Of a DNA stretch of 64,000 bases, positions 32,951 to 43,376 are shown piece by piece (positions within the stretch are counted from its first letter, which is position 1; the number at the start of each line of letters is the position of its first letter). The stretch lies in contig QZEE01000013.1 of NCBI GenBank assembly GCA_009917445.1, positions 40,554-104,553 on the forward strand, given 5' to 3'. Under the pieces are notes generated by a model. The model did not search any database. It saw only the letters and a program-made list of their open reading frames with translations, and was not told the origin of the DNA. The DNA comes from a bacterium D16-76. Lineage in GTDB: Bacteria; Bacillota; Clostridia; Oscillospirales; Acutalibacteraceae. The position numbers were made by a program, and so were the translations under genes.

Positions 32951-33223
32951 ATGAGCAGAAGTCTGAAAAAAGGACCTTTTGTACAGCCCGTGCTGCTGAA
33001 AAGAGTACAGGCCATGAACGAGGCCGGCGAAAAGAAGATTCTCAAGACCTGGAGCCGGGCCTCTATGATTTTCCCCGATTTCGTAGGCCATACCATCGCG
33101 GTGCACGACGGCCGCAAGCATGTCCCGGTTTATATTACCGAGGATATGGTGGGCCACAAGCTGGGGGAATTCGCCCCCACCCGCACCTTTAAAGGGCACG
33201 CTGGCTCGAAGACGACCAAGTAA
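32951..33223 (+). CDS. rpsS: 30S ribosomal protein S19
   Basis: 90 residues, starting [20 protein letters not shown], with [20 protein letters not shown] and the C-terminal [20 protein letters not shown]. It forms a complex with S13 in the 30S head. AAAGGAGC lies upstream. Confidence 0.98.
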   Translation: MSRSLKKGPFVQPVLLKRVQAMNEAGEKKILKTWSRASMIFPDFVGHTIAVHDGRKHVPVYITEDMVGHKLGEFAPTRTFKGHAGSKTTK

Positions 33224-33242
33224 GAAAGGAGAAGAGATAAAC

Positions 33243-33578
33243 ATGGAAGCGAAAGCGACACTGAACTACACCCGTATCTCTCCCCGCAAGGTCTCTATCG
33301 TGCTGGATCTCATCCGCAATAAGCCGGTGGACCTTGCCGCCGCTATTTTGAAGCACACCCCCAAGGCTGCCTGCGGGGACCTGCAGAAGCTGTTGAAGTC
33401 TGCTGTGGCAAACGCCGAGAACAACTTCAACATGGACAAAAGCAGCCTGTATGTGTCCCAGTGCTATGTGACGCCCGGCCCCATCCTTAAGCGGATCCGG
33501 CCCAGCGCCCACGGCCGGGCTTTCCGGGTGTTAAAGAGGACCTCTCACATCACCATTGTGGTGAAGGAAAAAGAGTAA
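33243..33578 (+). CDS. rplV: 50S ribosomal protein L22
   Basis: 111 residues from [20 protein letters not shown] (ATG 33243). The tunnel-lining hairpin is visible as the stretch [20 protein letters not shown]. Macrolide contacts in this protein lie in that hairpin; nothing unusual is seen. Confidence 0.98.
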   Translation: MEAKATLNYTRISPRKVSIVLDLIRNKPVDLAAAILKHTPKAACGDLQKLLKSAVANAENNFNMDKSSLYVSQCYVTPGPILKRIRPSAHGRAFRVLKRTSHITIVVKEKE

Positions 33579-33597
33579 GCGGTAAGGAGGCAAAGTT

Positions 33598-34344
33598 ATG
33601 GGACAAAAAGTGAATCCCCACGGCTTACGTGTGGGCGTTATTAAAGACTGGGATTCCCGGTGGTTCGCCAAGGACAATGTGTTCGGCGACACCCTGGTGG
33701 AAGACTACAACCTGCGCAAGACCCTGAAAAAGCAGCTGTACTCCGCGGGCATCCCGAAGATCGAGATCGAGCGGGACGCTTCGAAGGTGCGCATCCACAT
33801 CCACTGCGCCAAGCCCGGCATGGTTATTGGCAAGGGCGGCACAGAGATTGAGAAGCTTAGGCAGCAGTGCGAAAAGATGCTGGGCAAGCCCGTTGTCATC
33901 AACATTGTAGAGGTGCGCCAGCCTGACCTGGACGCACAGCTGGTGGCGGAGAACATCGCCTCGCAGCTGGAGCGCCGCATCTCCTTCCGCCGGGCCATGA
34001 AGGGCTGCATTGGCCGCAGCATGCGCCTGGGCGCCAAGGGCATTAAGACAAAGGTTTCCGGCCGTTTGAACGGCGCGGACATCGCCAGGAGCGAAGAGTA
34101 CCACGACGGCACCATCCCCCTGCAGACCCTGCGGGCCGACATTGACTACGGCTTTGCGGAGGCTGCCACCACCTATGGCCGTGTTGGCGTAAAGGTGTGG
34201 CTGTATAAGGGCGAAGTGCTCAACGACAACCGGGGCGACCGCCCCGAGCGGCCCCGCCGCGACCGGGACGACCGCCGCAGCCGGCCCGACCGCCGGGATG
34301 GCGACCGCCGCCGCACAGACAAAAGGGAAGGAGGGCGCAGGTAA
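33598..34344 (+). CDS. rpsC: 30S ribosomal protein S3 with arginine-rich tail
   Basis: 248 residues. N-terminal [22 protein letters not shown] domain with [16 protein letters not shown], and C-terminal domain ending [17 protein letters not shown]. After that come about 40 extra residues made almost only of Arg, Asp and Pro ([20 protein letters not shown], then [15 protein letters not shown]). Such tails occur in some Clostridia and may add RNA contacts. The gene ends exactly one base before rplP. Confidence 0.98.
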   Translation: MGQKVNPHGLRVGVIKDWDSRWFAKDNVFGDTLVEDYNLRKTLKKQLYSAGIPKIEIERDASKVRIHIHCAKPGMVIGKGGTEIEKLRQQCEKMLGKPVVINIVEVRQPDLDAQLVAENIASQLERRISFRRAMKGCIGRSMRLGAKGIKTKVSGRLNGADIARSEEYHDGTIPLQTLRADIDYGFAEAATTYGRVGVKVWLYKGEVLNDNRGDRPERPRRDRDDRRSRPDRRDGDRRRTDKREGGRR

Positions 34345-34761
34345 ATGCTACTGCCAAAGCGCGTTAAATACCGCCGCGTTCAGCGCGGCCGCATGAAGGG
34401 CAAGGCCCTTCGGGGCAACACAGTCACCTATGGTGATTTTGGCCTGCAGGCTTTAGAGCCCGCCTGGATCACATCCAACCAGATCGAGGCCGCCCGTGTT
34501 GCCATGACCCGTTACTGCAAACGTTTCGGTAAGGTCTGGATCAAGATCTTCCCCGACAAGCCCGTGACCCAGAAGCCTGCCGAAACCCGCATGGGCTCTG
34601 GTAAAGGCTCGCCAGAATACTGGGTAGCCGTGGTAAAGCCCGGCCGCGTTATGTTCGAGCTGGGCGGCGTACCCGAAGCCACCGCCAGGGAGGCCCTCCG
34701 CCTTGCGGCCAACAAGCTGCCGGTCAAGTGCAAATTCGTAGCTAAAGAAACGGAGGCGTAA
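34345..34761 (+). CDS. rplP: 50S ribosomal protein L16
   Basis: 138 residues beginning [23 protein letters not shown] follows the rpsC stop directly (TAAATG), and its Shine-Dalgarno site lies inside the rpsC tail. Contains [20 protein letters not shown] and [21 protein letters not shown]16 helps build the A site. Confidence 0.98.
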   Translation: MLLPKRVKYRRVQRGRMKGKALRGNTVTYGDFGLQALEPAWITSNQIEAARVAMTRYCKRFGKVWIKIFPDKPVTQKPAETRMGSGKGSPEYWVAVVKPGRVMFELGGVPEATAREALRLAANKLPVKCKFVAKETEA

Positions 34762-34765
34762 GTGT

Positions 34766-34969
34766 ATGAAAGCTTCAGAGATCAGAGAATTGACAGCTGA
34801 CGAGCTGAACAGCAAGCTTCAGGACCTAAAGGCCGAGCTTTTCAACCTGCGTTTCCAGCTCGCTATCAATCAGCTCGACAACCCCATGCGTATCTCCGCT
34901 GTCAAGCGGGACATTGCCCGGGTGAAGACCGTCATCCGCGAGAACGAGCTAAGCGCCGGGAACGCATAA
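34766..34969 (+). CDS. rpmC: 50S ribosomal protein L29
   Basis: 67 residues, helical hairpin: [40 protein letters not shown], and [18 protein letters not shown]. Located at the tunnel exit beside L23. Four-base gap after rplP. Confidence 0.98.
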   Translation: MKASEIRELTADELNSKLQDLKAELFNLRFQLAINQLDNPMRISAVKRDIARVKTVIRENELSAGNA

Positions 34970-34988
34970 GGGAAGGGAGGATAAATAC

Positions 34989-35249
34989 GTGAGCGAAGCT
35001 AGAAATATGAGAAAAACCGCTGTAGGCCGGGTTGTCAGCAACAAGATGGACAAGACCGTTGTGGTGGCCATACAGGACAGCGTAAAGCACCCCATTTACA
35101 ACAAGGTTATTAAGCGCACGGTAAAGCGTAAGGCCCACGATGAGGAGAACCAGTGCACCGTGGGAGACCGCGTGCGCATTATGGAGACCCGCCCCCTTTC
35201 CAAAGACAAGAGATGGCGCCTGGTCGAGATCATCGAAAAGGCCAAATAA
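34989..35249 (+). CDS. rpsQ: 30S ribosomal protein S17
   Basis: 86 residues starting at GTG (34989) with GGGAGGATAAATAC upstream. Contains [40 protein letters not shown] and the OB-fold ending [21 protein letters not shown] primary 16S rRNA binder. Confidence 0.98.
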   Translation: MSEARNMRKTAVGRVVSNKMDKTVVVAIQDSVKHPIYNKVIKRTVKRKAHDEENQCTVGDRVRIMETRPLSKDKRWRLVEIIEKAK

Positions 35250-35310
35250 GTTTTTTGGCAGAAGGAAAACACGACATGATTTGGCTTTGTAAGCAAAGGA
35301 GGAACGTACT

Positions 35311-35679
35311 GTGATTCAACAGCAGTCTTACCTCAAGGTGGCCGACAATACCGGCGCGAAAGAGCTTATGTGCATTCGCGTGCTGGGCGGCACCGGGCGG
35401 AGGTATGCCAATATCGGCGACGTGGTGGTGGCTTCTGTAAAGAAGGCGGCCCCCGGCGGCGTAGTGAAAAAGGGCGACGTGGTAAAGGCGGTCATCGTCA
35501 GGTCCGCTTCCGGCGTGCGCCGCGAGGACGGCACGTATATCCGTTTCGACGAGAACGCGGCTGTCATCATCCGTGACGACAAGAACCCCCGGGGCACCCG
35601 TATTTTTGGGCCCGTGGCCCGTGAGCTGCGCGACAGGGAATACCTGAAGATCCTGTCCCTGGCCCCGGAAGTGCTTTGA
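35311..35679 (+). CDS. rplN: 50S ribosomal protein L14
   Basis: 122 residues, GTG start (35311) after [52 protein letters not shown] and [20 protein letters not shown] are diagnostic. First gene of the spc part of the cluster. The 61-nt spacer before it has no evident promoter. Confidence 0.98.
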   Translation: MIQQQSYLKVADNTGAKELMCIRVLGGTGRRYANIGDVVVASVKKAAPGGVVKKGDVVKAVIVRSASGVRREDGTYIRFDENAAVIIRDDKNPRGTRIFGPVARELRDREYLKILSLAPEVL

Positions 35680-35694
35680 TGGAGGTGCGCTGAG

Positions 35695-36012
35695 ATGAAT
35701 AAAGTTCATGTAAAGACCGGTGACACCGTTGTGATCTTAAGCGGCAAGGACCGCGGCAAAAAGGGCAAGGTTATGCAGGTAAGCCCCAAGGAGGGCAAGG
35801 TTATTGTAGAGAACGCCAACTTCGTGCAGAAGCACGTGAAGCCCCGCCGCATGGGCGAGCCCGGCGGCATTATCAAGGCGGAAAGCGCTATCTACGCCTG
35901 CAAGGTGCAGGTGGTTTGCCCCCGCTGCGGCAAGCCCACCCGTGTAGGGCACAAGGTCCTGCAGGACGGCACCAAAGAGCGTATCTGCCGCAAGTGCGGC
36001 GAATCGCTGTAA
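35695..36012 (+). CDS. rplX: 50S ribosomal protein L24
   Basis: 105 residues. KOW motif near the start ([20 protein letters not shown]), followed by [20 protein letters not shown]. The C-terminal part carries four Cys ([27 protein letters not shown]) as a zinc ribbon. L24 begins folding of 23S rRNA. Confidence 0.98.
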   Translation: MNKVHVKTGDTVVILSGKDRGKKGKVMQVSPKEGKVIVENANFVQKHVKPRRMGEPGGIIKAESAIYACKVQVVCPRCGKPTRVGHKVLQDGTKERICRKCGESL

Positions 36013-36029
36013 GGGAGGGAGAAGGAAAC

Positions 36030-36569
36030 ATGGCAAGAATGAAGGATTTCTATAAAGCAGAAGTGGCCCCCGCCCTGATGAAGAAGTTTGGCTATAAGAG
36101 CGTGATGCAGATACCGAAGCTGGATAAGATCGTCATCAACGTAGGCGCCGGCGAGGCTAAGGACAACCTGAAGGTGATTGACGCGATAAGCGGCGACCTG
36201 ATGAAGATTACCGGCCAGAAGCCCGTGGTGTGCAAGGCCAAGAAAAGCGTGGCGAACTTTAAGCTGCGCGAGGGCATGCCCATTGGCGTAAAGGTCACCC
36301 TGCGGGGCGAGCGGATGTACGAGTTTTTAGACAGGCTCTTTAACGCGGCCCTGCCCCGCGTGCGCGACTTTAGGGGCATCAACCCCAATTCCTTTGACGG
36401 CCGGGGCAACTACAACATGGGCATTAAGGAGCAGCTGATCTTCCCGGAAATCGACTATGACAAGGTCGACAAGGTGCGTGGCATGGATATCTGCTTTGTT
36501 ACCACCGCCCATACAGACGAAGAGGCCCGTGAGTTTTTGACGCTGATGGGCGCACCGTTTACAAGATAA
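36030..36569 (+). CDS. rplE: 50S ribosomal protein L5
   Basis: 179 residues from [20 protein letters not shown] (ATG 36030, AGGGAGGGAGAAGG upstream). Family blocks: [38 protein letters not shown] and [20 protein letters not shown]. It binds 5S rRNA. An overlapping frame start at 35916 is not used. Confidence 0.98.
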   Translation: MARMKDFYKAEVAPALMKKFGYKSVMQIPKLDKIVINVGAGEAKDNLKVIDAISGDLMKITGQKPVVCKAKKSVANFKLREGMPIGVKVTLRGERMYEFLDRLFNAALPRVRDFRGINPNSFDGRGNYNMGIKEQLIFPEIDYDKVDKVRGMDICFVTTAHTDEEAREFLTLMGAPFTR

Positions 36570-36581
36570 GGAGGGAATATT

Positions 36582-36767
36582 GTGGCCAAGACTTCTATGA
36601 AGATAAAGCAGCAGCGCGGGCAGAAGTTCTCCACCCGGGAGTATAACCGCTGCAAGATCTGCGGCAGGCCCCATGCCTACCTTCGGAAATTCGGTATTTG
36701 CCGCATTTGCTTTAGGGAGCTCGCCTACAAGGGTGAGATCCCCGGGGTAAAAAAGGCAAGCTGGTAA
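36582..36767 (+). CDS. rpsN: 30S ribosomal protein S14, zinc-binding type Z
   Basis: 61 residues, GTG start (36582) 11 bases after the L5 stop. The four zinc Cys are in [20 protein letters not shown]. The zinc form in the main operon, with no zinc-free paralogue in the window, suits a host that relies on zinc ribosomal proteins. Confidence 0.98.
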   Translation: MAKTSMKIKQQRGQKFSTREYNRCKICGRPHAYLRKFGICRICFRELAYKGEIPGVKKASW

Positions 36768-36785
36768 ACATTAGGAGGTAAAGCT

Positions 36786-37184
36786 ATGCAAGTTACAGAT
36801 ACAATCGCAGACCTGCTGACCCGTATCCGCAACGCCCAGTCCGCCCGGCACGACACCGTAGAGGTGCCGGCCTCCAACATGAAAAAGGCAATCTGCCAGA
36901 TTTTGCTGGACGAGGGCTACATTAAGAACTTTACGGTGGCAGAAGACGGCAAGCAGGGCATTATCACCGTTACCCTGAAATACGCTTCTGGCCGTACGCC
37001 GGTGATCAAGGGCTTAAAGCGCGTGTCAAAGCCCGGCCTGCGCATTTACAGCGGCGTAGAGGACCTGCCCAAAGTGATGAAGGGCCTGGGCGTGGCGATC
37101 GTTTCCACCAGCCAGGGCGTTATGACAGACAGGGCGGCCCGCAGGGCAAACGTCGGCGGCGAAGTGCTGGCGTTCATTTGGTAA
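36786..37184 (+). CDS. rpsH: 30S ribosomal protein S8
   Basis: 132 residues. [20 protein letters not shown] and the C-terminal [28 protein letters not shown] identify it. S8 is a central-domain 16S binder and in many bacteria represses the spc operon by binding mRNA near L5. Confidence 0.98.
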   Translation: MQVTDTIADLLTRIRNAQSARHDTVEVPASNMKKAICQILLDEGYIKNFTVAEDGKQGIITVTLKYASGRTPVIKGLKRVSKPGLRIYSGVEDLPKVMKGLGVAIVSTSQGVMTDRAARRANVGGEVLAFIW

Positions 37185-37203
37185 AAAGAGGGGGTGCACG
37201 AAT

Positions 37204-37752
37204 ATGTCGAGAATTGGAAGAAAACCCATAAATATTCCCGCTGGCGTTGACGTTACCGTCAACGGAAGCGAAGTGACGGTAAAGGGCCCCAAGGGCACGC
37301 TTACCCAGACCTTCAACCCGGTGATTACCATTGCGAAGGAAGGGGAAGAGATCCTGGTGACCCGTCCGGATGACCAGAAGGAGTCCCGCAGCCTTCACGG
37401 CCTGACCCGTACCCTGGTGCAGAACATGGTGCTGGGCGTAACAGAAGGCTTTTCGAAGACGCTGGAGGTACAGGGCGTTGGCTATCGTGTGCAGAAGCAG
37501 GGCAAGAGCCTTGTTATGAACCTGGGGTATTCCCACCAGGTGACCGTTTCGGAAAACGACGATATCAAGATCGAGGCGCCCAACGCCAACACCATCATCA
37601 TTTCCGGCATCGATAAGCAGAAGGTTGGCCAGTTTGCGGCGGAAGTCCGCGAGAAGCGGCCCCCGGAGCCTTACAAGGGCAAGGGCATCCGCTATCAGGG
37701 CGAGTATGTACGCCATAAGGAAGGCAAGGCCGGCAAGGGCGCGAAAGGTTAA
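37204..37752 (+). CDS. rplF: 50S ribosomal protein L6
   Basis: 182 residues. [20 protein letters not shown] at the start, [20 protein letters not shown] in the middle, and the C-terminal signature [20 protein letters not shown]. It lies at the factor-binding region of the large subunit. Confidence 0.98.
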   Translation: MSRIGRKPINIPAGVDVTVNGSEVTVKGPKGTLTQTFNPVITIAKEGEEILVTRPDDQKESRSLHGLTRTLVQNMVLGVTEGFSKTLEVQGVGYRVQKQGKSLVMNLGYSHQVTVSENDDIKIEAPNANTIIISGIDKQKVGQFAAEVREKRPPEPYKGKGIRYQGEYVRHKEGKAGKGAKG

Positions 37753-37773
37753 GGCATAAGGAGTTGAGAAGAA

Positions 37774-38133
37774 ATGGTCAATAAGGCAGATATGAACAAG
37801 GCACGCCTGCGCCGCCACAAGCGGGTGCGGGGCAAGATCTTTGGCACGGCAGAGCGCCCCAGGCTCAACGTGTTCCGCTCCTCTACGAACATCTACGCCC
37901 AGATCATCGACGACACCGCCGGGCACACCCTGTGCGCGGCCTCTACGCTGGAAAAGGGCTTTGAGGGCAGCGGCTCTAACAAAGAGGCCGCCCGCAAGGT
38001 AGGCAAGAAGATCGCAGAGAAGGCAGCAGAAAAAGGGATAACCAACGTGGTTTTCGACCGCGGGGGCTATATCTTCCACGGCCGCGTCAAAGAGCTGGCC
38101 GAAGGCGCCCGTGAGGGCGGCCTCAACTTCTAA
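37774..38133 (+). CDS. rplR: 50S ribosomal protein L18
   Basis: 119 residues: [40 protein letters not shown], and the end [20 protein letters not shown]. It binds 5S rRNA together with L5. Confidence 0.98.
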   Translation: MVNKADMNKARLRRHKRVRGKIFGTAERPRLNVFRSSTNIYAQIIDDTAGHTLCAASTLEKGFEGSGSNKEAARKVGKKIAEKAAEKGITNVVFDRGGYIFHGRVKELAEGAREGGLNF

Positions 38134-38150
38134 GAAGGAGGAATACCATT

Positions 38151-38651
38151 TTGGCTAGTAACATCGACGCAACGACACTGGATATGCAAGAGCGCGTGGT
38201 TTCTATTAACCGCGTAGCCAAGACCGTTAAGGGCGGGCGTGTCATGAAATTCTCCGCCCTTGTTGTAGTAGGCGACGGCCAGGGCACCGTGGGCTTTGGC
38301 ATTGGCAAGGCGGCCGAAGTGCCCGACGCCATCCGCAAGGGCATTGAGGACGCCAAGAAGAACCTGACAAAGATTGCCCTTAAGGGCAGCACCATCCCCC
38401 ACGAGATTGTGGGCGAGTTTGGCGCGGGCAAGGTGATTTTGAAGCCCGCCGCCCCTGGTACCGGCGTTATTGCCGGCGGCCCGGTGCGTGCTGTGGTAGA
38501 AAGCGCGGGCATTAAGGACATCCGTACCAAGGCCCTGCGGTCCAACAACCCCTGCAACGTGGTGCGCGCCACCATGGCCGGCCTTACCCAGCTGCGCACC
38601 GCAGAAGAGGTGGCTGCCATACGCGGCAAGAGCGTAAAGGATATTCTGTAA
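38151..38651 (+). CDS. rpsE: 30S ribosomal protein S5
   Basis: 166 residues from a TTG (38151) with AAGGAGG 9 nt upstream. DsRBD-like part [40 protein letters not shown] and the C-terminal half [19 protein letters not shown]. It contributes to decoding accuracy. Confidence 0.98.
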   Translation: MASNIDATTLDMQERVVSINRVAKTVKGGRVMKFSALVVVGDGQGTVGFGIGKAAEVPDAIRKGIEDAKKNLTKIALKGSTIPHEIVGEFGAGKVILKPAAPGTGVIAGGPVRAVVESAGIKDIRTKALRSNNPCNVVRATMAGLTQLRTAEEVAAIRGKSVKDIL

Positions 38652-38662
38652 AAAAGGAGGGC

Positions 38663-38836
38663 ATGGAAGTGAAAATCACTTTGGTAAAAAGCCTTATTGG
38701 CTGTAAAAAAGACCAGATCGCCACAGCCCTCTCTTTGGGGCTTAAAAAGGTAGGGGACTGCACCGAGCAGCCCGACAACCCCCAGACCCAGGGCAAGGTC
38801 AAGAAGATTGGCCACCTGGTCACGGTAACAAAGTAA
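38663..38836 (+). CDS. rpmD: 50S ribosomal protein L30
   Basis: 57 residues, a short gene in the gap between rpsE and rplO. It begins MEVKITLVKSLIGCKKDQIA and contains TALSLGLKKVGDCTEQPDNP, then KVKKIGHLVTVTK, the complete L30 pattern. AAAAAGGAGGG precedes the ATG. Confidence 0.97.
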   Translation: MEVKITLVKSLIGCKKDQIATALSLGLKKVGDCTEQPDNPQTQGKVKKIGHLVTVTK

Positions 38837-38857
38837 GCTTTAAGGAGGTGCGTGACA

Positions 38858-39298
38858 ATGAAGCTAAACCAGCTAACAGCTACGCCCGGCGCTACAAAAG
38901 CGCGCAAGCGCATTGGCCGGGGCTATGGCGCCGGTACCGGCAAGACCGCCGGCAAGGGCCACAAGGGCCAGAAGGCCCGCGCGGGCCACGGCATGCGTCC
39001 TGGCTTTGAAGGCGGCCAGATGCCTTTGCAGCGGCGTATTCCCAAGCGTGGCTTCAACAACATTTTCGGGAAGGACATCGTTTCCGTAAACGTAGGGAGC
39101 CTGAACAAGTTTGAGGACGGCGCGGCAGTAGACGCGGCGGCACTGATGGAAGCGGGCTTGATTAAAAAGAGCGGGGACGGTGTAAAAATCCTTGCGAACG
39201 GGGAGCTGACAAAAAAGCTTACCGTAAAGGCCAGTGCTTTCTCTGAGGCGGCGAAAGCCAAGATCGAAGCCGCTGGCGGGAAGGCCGAGGTGATCTGA
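38858..39298 (+). CDS. rplO: 50S ribosomal protein L15
   Basis: 146 residues. The ATG at 38858 is preferred over an in-frame GTG six bases earlier because it is 9 nt from [47 protein letters not shown] and [19 protein letters not shown] are typical. It precedes secY as in nearly all bacteria. Confidence 0.98.
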   Translation: MKLNQLTATPGATKARKRIGRGYGAGTGKTAGKGHKGQKARAGHGMRPGFEGGQMPLQRRIPKRGFNNIFGKDIVSVNVGSLNKFEDGAAVDAAALMEAGLIKKSGDGVKILANGELTKKLTVKASAFSEAAKAKIEAAGGKAEVI

Positions 39299-39299
39299 T

Positions 39300-40613
39300 T
39301 TGCTGAACACGGTGAAAAACGCGTGGCGGATACCGGATTTGCGCAAGAAGATGCTGTTTACCTTGTTTATCATCGTTGCGTTTCGGTTCGGCTCCGTCAT
39401 CCCCATCCCGTTCCTGGACGTAAACAGCCTGTCTACCCTGATGGAGCAGGCCAGCACCAACACCGCGCTGGGATATATCAACATGCTGACAGGCGGCGCG
39501 TTCTCGTATGCATCGCTGTTTGCCATGGGCATTACGCCTTATATCAACAGCTCCATTATTATGCAGCTGATGACCATCGCCATACCGGCCTTGGAGCGCA
39601 TGCAAAAGGAAGGCGAGGAAGGGCGTAAGAAGATTGCCACCATTACCCGGTTCGTGACCGTAGGGCTGGGGCTCATCCAGGGCATTGCCTATTATTTCTA
39701 CCTGCGCAACTCGGGTATCGTCAAGTACCCCAGCGGCGCCAGCGGTGTGTTCGTAGGCTTTGTCATTGTGCTGACCTTTACGGCCGGCACGGCGCTGATT
39801 ATGTGGATGGGCGAGCAGATCAACGACAAGGGCATCGGCAACGGCATATCCATGATCCTGTTGGCCGGCATTGTGGCCCGGCTGCCGGTGACCTTTGGCT
39901 CTGTTTGGCAGTATTTCAAGCTGGGGCTGGAAAGCCCCTCCAACGCCGGGCAGTACCTGGTGTTGGCCCCGCTGTTTATCGCGCTGTTCCTATGCGTCAT
40001 TTGGGTCATCGTTTTTATGAACGAGGCCGAGCGGCGCATCCCGGTGCAGTATGCTAAGAAGGTGGTAGGCCGCAAGATGTATGGCGGCCAGAGCACCTTC
40101 CTGCCGGTAAAGGTGGCCATGAGCGGCGTTATGCCTGTCATCTTTGCCAGTGCGATTTTGTCCATTCCCCAGTTTATTGAAGTGTTCTGGCACCCCGCGG
40201 CGGGGACCTTCGGGGCCTCGGTGCTGGCGGCTTTCAGCCAGACGGGGTGGCTGTATATCGTATTATACTTCCTGATGATTGTAATGTTTGCGTATTTCTA
40301 TATGTCCGTCCAGTATAACCCACTGGAAATGGCCAATAATCTCCGCCAGAGCAACGGCACGATCCCGGGCATCCGCCCTGGCAAGCCCACGGCGGATTTC
40401 ATCGCCAAGATCCTTTCTAAAGTAACCCTTATCGGCGCGCTGTTCCTGGCGTTTGTAGCGCTGGTACCCATCATCTATACGAACCTGACCGGCATGCACG
40501 GCCTGTCCCTGGGCGGCACGTCTGTGATTATTATTGTAGGCGTAGCCCTTGAGACCGTCAAGCAGTTGGAGTCTCAGATGATGATGCGCCACTACAAGGG
40601 CTTCCTGGATTAA
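39300..40613 (+). CDS. secY: Protein translocase channel subunit SecY
   Basis: 437 residues, starting at TTG (39300) one base after the rplO stop, with GAGGT 8 nt upstream. Ten membrane helices. The plug/TM2 region is FSYASLFAMGITPYINSSII, and the cytosolic loop ends with FMSVQYNPLEMANNLRQSNG and GTIPGIRPGKPTADFI, which contact SecA and the ribosome. It forms the membrane channel with SecE and SecG, which are not in the window. Confidence 0.98.
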   Translation: MLNTVKNAWRIPDLRKKMLFTLFIIVAFRFGSVIPIPFLDVNSLSTLMEQASTNTALGYINMLTGGAFSYASLFAMGITPYINSSIIMQLMTIAIPALERMQKEGEEGRKKIATITRFVTVGLGLIQGIAYYFYLRNSGIVKYPSGASGVFVGFVIVLTFTAGTALIMWMGEQINDKGIGNGISMILLAGIVARLPVTFGSVWQYFKLGLESPSNAGQYLVLAPLFIALFLCVIWVIVFMNEAERRIPVQYAKKVVGRKMYGGQSTFLPVKVAMSGVMPVIFASAILSIPQFIEVFWHPAAGTFGASVLAAFSQTGWLYIVLYFLMIVMFAYFYMSVQYNPLEMANNLRQSNGTIPGIRPGKPTADFIAKILSKVTLIGALFLAFVALVPIIYTNLTGMHGLSLGGTSVIIIVGVALETVKQLESQMMMRHYKGFLD

Positions 40614-40708
40614 GGCAGCACCCGCAAAAGTTGTAAAAGAGGGGGCTGCTTAAAATGCGAGGGCAGGAAAACCGCAAACCTTGGCAAACCCGCCAGGGAG
40701 TACACGGT

Positions 40709-40750
40709 CAAGGGGCGTAAACGTTCGCAAGACGAACGTTAGGCCCCTTG
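40709..40750. repeat. Dispersed 42-bp palindromic repeat (copy C, best palindrome)
   Basis: The outer arms CAAGGGGC and GGCCCCTTG and inner arms AACGTTCG and CGAACGTT surround a 5-nt loop. It lies between secY and adk. The rest of the 40614-40870 gap has a second GC-rich hairpin (GGGCAGGG/CCCTGCCC) and no gene. Confidence 0.9.
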
Positions 40751-40870
40751 CGGGGTGCAGGGGCAGGGCCCCTGCCCGCCGGAGGCCCAAGCGCAAAGCG
40801 CTCCCCAGAAACGCAGGAGGCCCCCTTAGGGGGGCGGCTCCGGCGGGACTATGAGAAAGGGAGTTTTGCT

Positions 40871-41509
40871 ATGAAGTTGATCTTATTAGGCGCCCCGGGC
40901 GCCGGCAAAGGAACCCAAGCGGAAATTATTTGCCAGAAAAAAGATATTCCCACCATCTCCACGGGGAACATCCTCCGTGAAGCGCTGAAGAACGGCACGG
41001 AGATGGGGCTGAAAGCCAAGACCTTTATGGAAAGCGGGCAGCTTGTGCCCGATGAGATCCTCATCGGCATTATCAAGGACCGCCTCGCAGAGGACGACTG
41101 CAGGAATGGCTTCATCCTCGACGGCTTCCCCCGCACCATCCCCCAGGCCGAGGCTCTGGACGCCATGGGGGTGGAGATCGACGCGGTACTCGATATTGAA
41201 GTGCCTGACGAAGAGATCGTCTCCCGCATGTCCGGACGCCGTGTCTGCGAAGCCTGCGGCTCTTCCTACCACGTGCTGTATAAGCAGCCAAAAGTGGAAG
41301 GCAAGTGCGACAGCTGCGGCGGCACCCTCATTCAGCGCAAGGACGACCACCCGGATACAGTAAAGGAACGCCTGGAGGTCTACCATACCCAGACCGAGCC
41401 CTTGAAGGAGTATTACTCCAACCAGGGCAAGCTCCTGGTCGTGCATGGCCAGGATGAGGTGGAAAGCACTACGAAGCTGGTATTGGAGGCTTTGGAGGAT
41501 CTCACATGA
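40871..41509 (+). CDS. adk: Adenylate kinase (zinc-binding type)
   Basis: 212 residues from [20 protein letters not shown] (P-loop GAPGAGKGT). AMP-binding part [28 protein letters not shown]; the LID domain has four Cys ([10 protein letters not shown] and [10 protein letters not shown]) that bind zinc as in Gram-positive enzymes. It balances AMP, ADP and ATP in the cytosol. Its stop overlaps the map start (ATGA). Confidence 0.98.
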   Translation: MKLILLGAPGAGKGTQAEIICQKKDIPTISTGNILREALKNGTEMGLKAKTFMESGQLVPDEILIGIIKDRLAEDDCRNGFILDGFPRTIPQAEALDAMGVEIDAVLDIEVPDEEIVSRMSGRRVCEACGSSYHVLYKQPKVEGKCDSCGGTLIQRKDDHPDTVKERLEVYHTQTEPLKEYYSNQGKLLVVHGQDEVESTTKLVLEALEDLT

Positions 41510-42258
41510 TCGTGCTGAAAACGAGCCGCGAGCTTTCCATTATGCGGAAAGCTGGGAAAATCTCGCAGACAGCACTCCGCCTGGCAGGCGAAGCCGTACA
41601 ACCCGGTATTTCTACCTGGGAGCTGGATAAGATTGTGCACAACTATATTACGAAGATGGGGGCCACCCCCAGCTTCCTGCACTATCAGGGGTTCCCCGGC
41701 AGCGCCTGTATTTCTGTAAACGAAGTGGTGATCCATGGCATACCCAAAAAGGAGACCATCTTGAAGCAGGGCGACATCGTCAGCATAGACGTGGGCGCCT
41801 GCTACCAGGGTTTCCACGGCGACAACGCCTGGACCTTCCCCTGCGGGGAGGTAAGCCAGGAGGCGCAGGCCCTGCTTGACGCCACGGAACAGTCGCTGTA
41901 TGAAGGCATCCGGCAGGCCCGCCCCGGCAACCGCCTGGGGGATATCGGCCATGCGGTGCAGGCGTATGCCGAAGCTCGCAATTACTCGGTGGTACGAGAA
42001 TTTGTCGGCCACGGAGTAGGTGCGAAGCTGCACGAAGACCCAAGCGTCCCCAATTACGGCACCCCCGGCAGGGGCGTGCGGCTGCAGGCCGGTATGGTCA
42101 TTGCCATTGAGCCCATGATCAACTACGGCCGCAAAGAAGTAGAGGTTTCGAAAGACGGCTGGACGATTGTGACAAAGGACCGCTCTTTGGCGGCCCATTT
42201 CGAGCACACTGTGGCTATCACGCCGGACGGCCCGGTTATCCTCACGCTGCTGGATTGA
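41506..42258 (+). CDS. map: Methionine aminopeptidase, type I
   Basis: 250 residues. The five metal ligands are all visible: Asp in [12 protein letters not shown], Asp in FHGDNAWTF, His in [12 protein letters not shown], Glu in [10 protein letters not shown] and Glu in [10 protein letters not shown]. Removes the initiator Met from nascent proteins. Starts within the adk stop, and a KOW-protein gene follows 8 bp later. Confidence 0.97.
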   Translation: MIVLKTSRELSIMRKAGKISQTALRLAGEAVQPGISTWELDKIVHNYITKMGATPSFLHYQGFPGSACISVNEVVIHGIPKKETILKQGDIVSIDVGACYQGFHGDNAWTFPCGEVSQEAQALLDATEQSLYEGIRQARPGNRLGDIGHAVQAYAEARNYSVVREFVGHGVGAKLHEDPSVPNYGTPGRGVRLQAGMVIAIEPMINYGRKEVEVSKDGWTIVTKDRSLAAHFEHTVAITPDGPVILTLLD

Positions 42259-42266
42259 GGTGCGGC

Positions 42267-42521
42267 ATGGAGATACAACGCGGGCAGGTGGTCCGGTCGA
42301 TCTGCGGCCGTGACAAAGGCTGCTTCCTTACTGTATTGGGCGCAGAGGGGCCCTGCCTATTGGTGGCGGACGGCAAGCGCCGCCCCCTGGAAAGGCCCAA
42401 GCGTAAAAAGCCATTCCATGTGGCGGCGACCAATACGGTGCTGGGGGATGCGGCCCTGCAGACCAATCGACAAATACGCACCGCTTTACGGCCTTTTGGG
42501 GCCCAGGCGGGGAAAACGTAA
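42267..42521 (+). CDS. KOW-domain RNA-binding protein (L14e-like)
   Basis: 84 residues from [20 protein letters not shown] (GAGGTG 6 nt before ATG). A KOW/L14e beta-barrel module occupies the N-terminal half, with RGQVVRS...[10 protein letters not shown]; a basic stretch [13 protein letters not shown] follows. This small protein is regularly found between map and infA in Clostridia. It presumably binds ribosomal or other structured RNA; its exact function is unknown. Confidence 0.88.
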   Translation: MEIQRGQVVRSICGRDKGCFLTVLGAEGPCLLVADGKRRPLERPKRKKPFHVAATNTVLGDAALQTNRQIRTALRPFGAQAGKT

Positions 42522-42540
42522 GCACGGAGGTTTTTGCATC

Positions 42541-42759
42541 ATGTCAAAGCAGGACGTAATTGAAGTACAGGGCGTTGTGAAAGAGGCCCTGCCCAACGCG
42601 ACGTTTCAGGTCGAGCTGCAAAACGGCCACACGGTGCTGGCCCATATTTCCGGCAAGCTGCGCATGAACTTTATCCGCATCCTGCCGGGGGATAAGGTCA
42701 CCATGGAGATGTCTCCCTATGACCTTACCAAAGGGCGCATTACCTGGCGGTCTAAGTAA
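42541..42759 (+). CDS. infA: Translation initiation factor IF-1
   Basis: 72 residues: [60 protein letters not shown]. An OB-fold protein that blocks the A site during initiation. AGCACGGAGG lies upstream. Confidence 0.98.
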   Translation: MSKQDVIEVQGVVKEALPNATFQVELQNGHTVLAHISGKLRMNFIRILPGDKVTMEMSPYDLTKGRITWRSK

Positions 42760-42860
42760 GTTTTTCATGGTGTGGAAAAGACCGCAGGCTTATGCCCCGC
42801 GCCCCGCTTCTTTGCCACACATCGGATAGTTATTGACCCGTACAAAGGAGGGTACCCATT

Positions 42861-42974
42861 ATGAAAGTAAGACCTTCTGTAAAGAAAATGTGCGAAAAAT
42901 GCAAGATTATCAAGCGCAAGGGCAAGGTCATGGTCATCTGTGACAACCCCAAGCACAAGCAGCGCCAAGGCTAA
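42861..42974 (+). CDS. rpmJ: 50S ribosomal protein L36
   Basis: 37 residues, beginning [20 protein letters not shown]. Zinc ligands C-x2-C, C and H are all present (CEKC, ICDNPKH). Strong AAAGGAGGG precedes. It lies after a ~100-nt spacer in which no promoter was seen. Confidence 0.97.
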   Translation: MKVRPSVKKMCEKCKIIKRKGKVMVICDNPKHKQRQG

Positions 42975-42992
42975 TTTTTTGGAGGTGTAACA

Positions 42993-43361
42993 ATGGCTCG
43001 AATTTCCGGTATCGACCTGCCCAGAGACAAGCGTATCGAGATCGCGCTGACTTATATTTATGGCATCGGCCGCAAGACCGCTTCTAACATTTGCGCCAGT
43101 ACCGGCGTAGACCCGGATATCCGCGTCCGCGACCTGTCGGAAGACGACACGGCCAAGCTGAGGGACTATATCGACAAGAACTGCCACGTAGAAGGCGACC
43201 TGCGCCGGGATGTGGCCTTCGATATCAAGCGGCTTATTGAGATTGGCTGCTACCGTGGTGTGCGCCACCGCAAGGGCCTGCCTGTACGGGGCCAGCGCAC
43301 CAAGACCAACGCCCGGACCCGCAAGGGCCCCCGCAAAACTATGGCTAACAAGAAGAAGTAA
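42993..43361 (+). CDS. rpsM: 30S ribosomal protein S13
   Basis: 122 residues: [39 protein letters not shown], and the C-terminal [20 protein letters not shown]. It contacts the P-site tRNA and bridges the subunits. Confidence 0.98.
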   Translation: MARISGIDLPRDKRIEIALTYIYGIGRKTASNICASTGVDPDIRVRDLSEDDTAKLRDYIDKNCHVEGDLRRDVAFDIKRLIEIGCYRGVRHRKGLPVRGQRTKTNARTRKGPRKTMANKKK

Positions 43362-43376
43362 GGAGGGGTTTATCAC

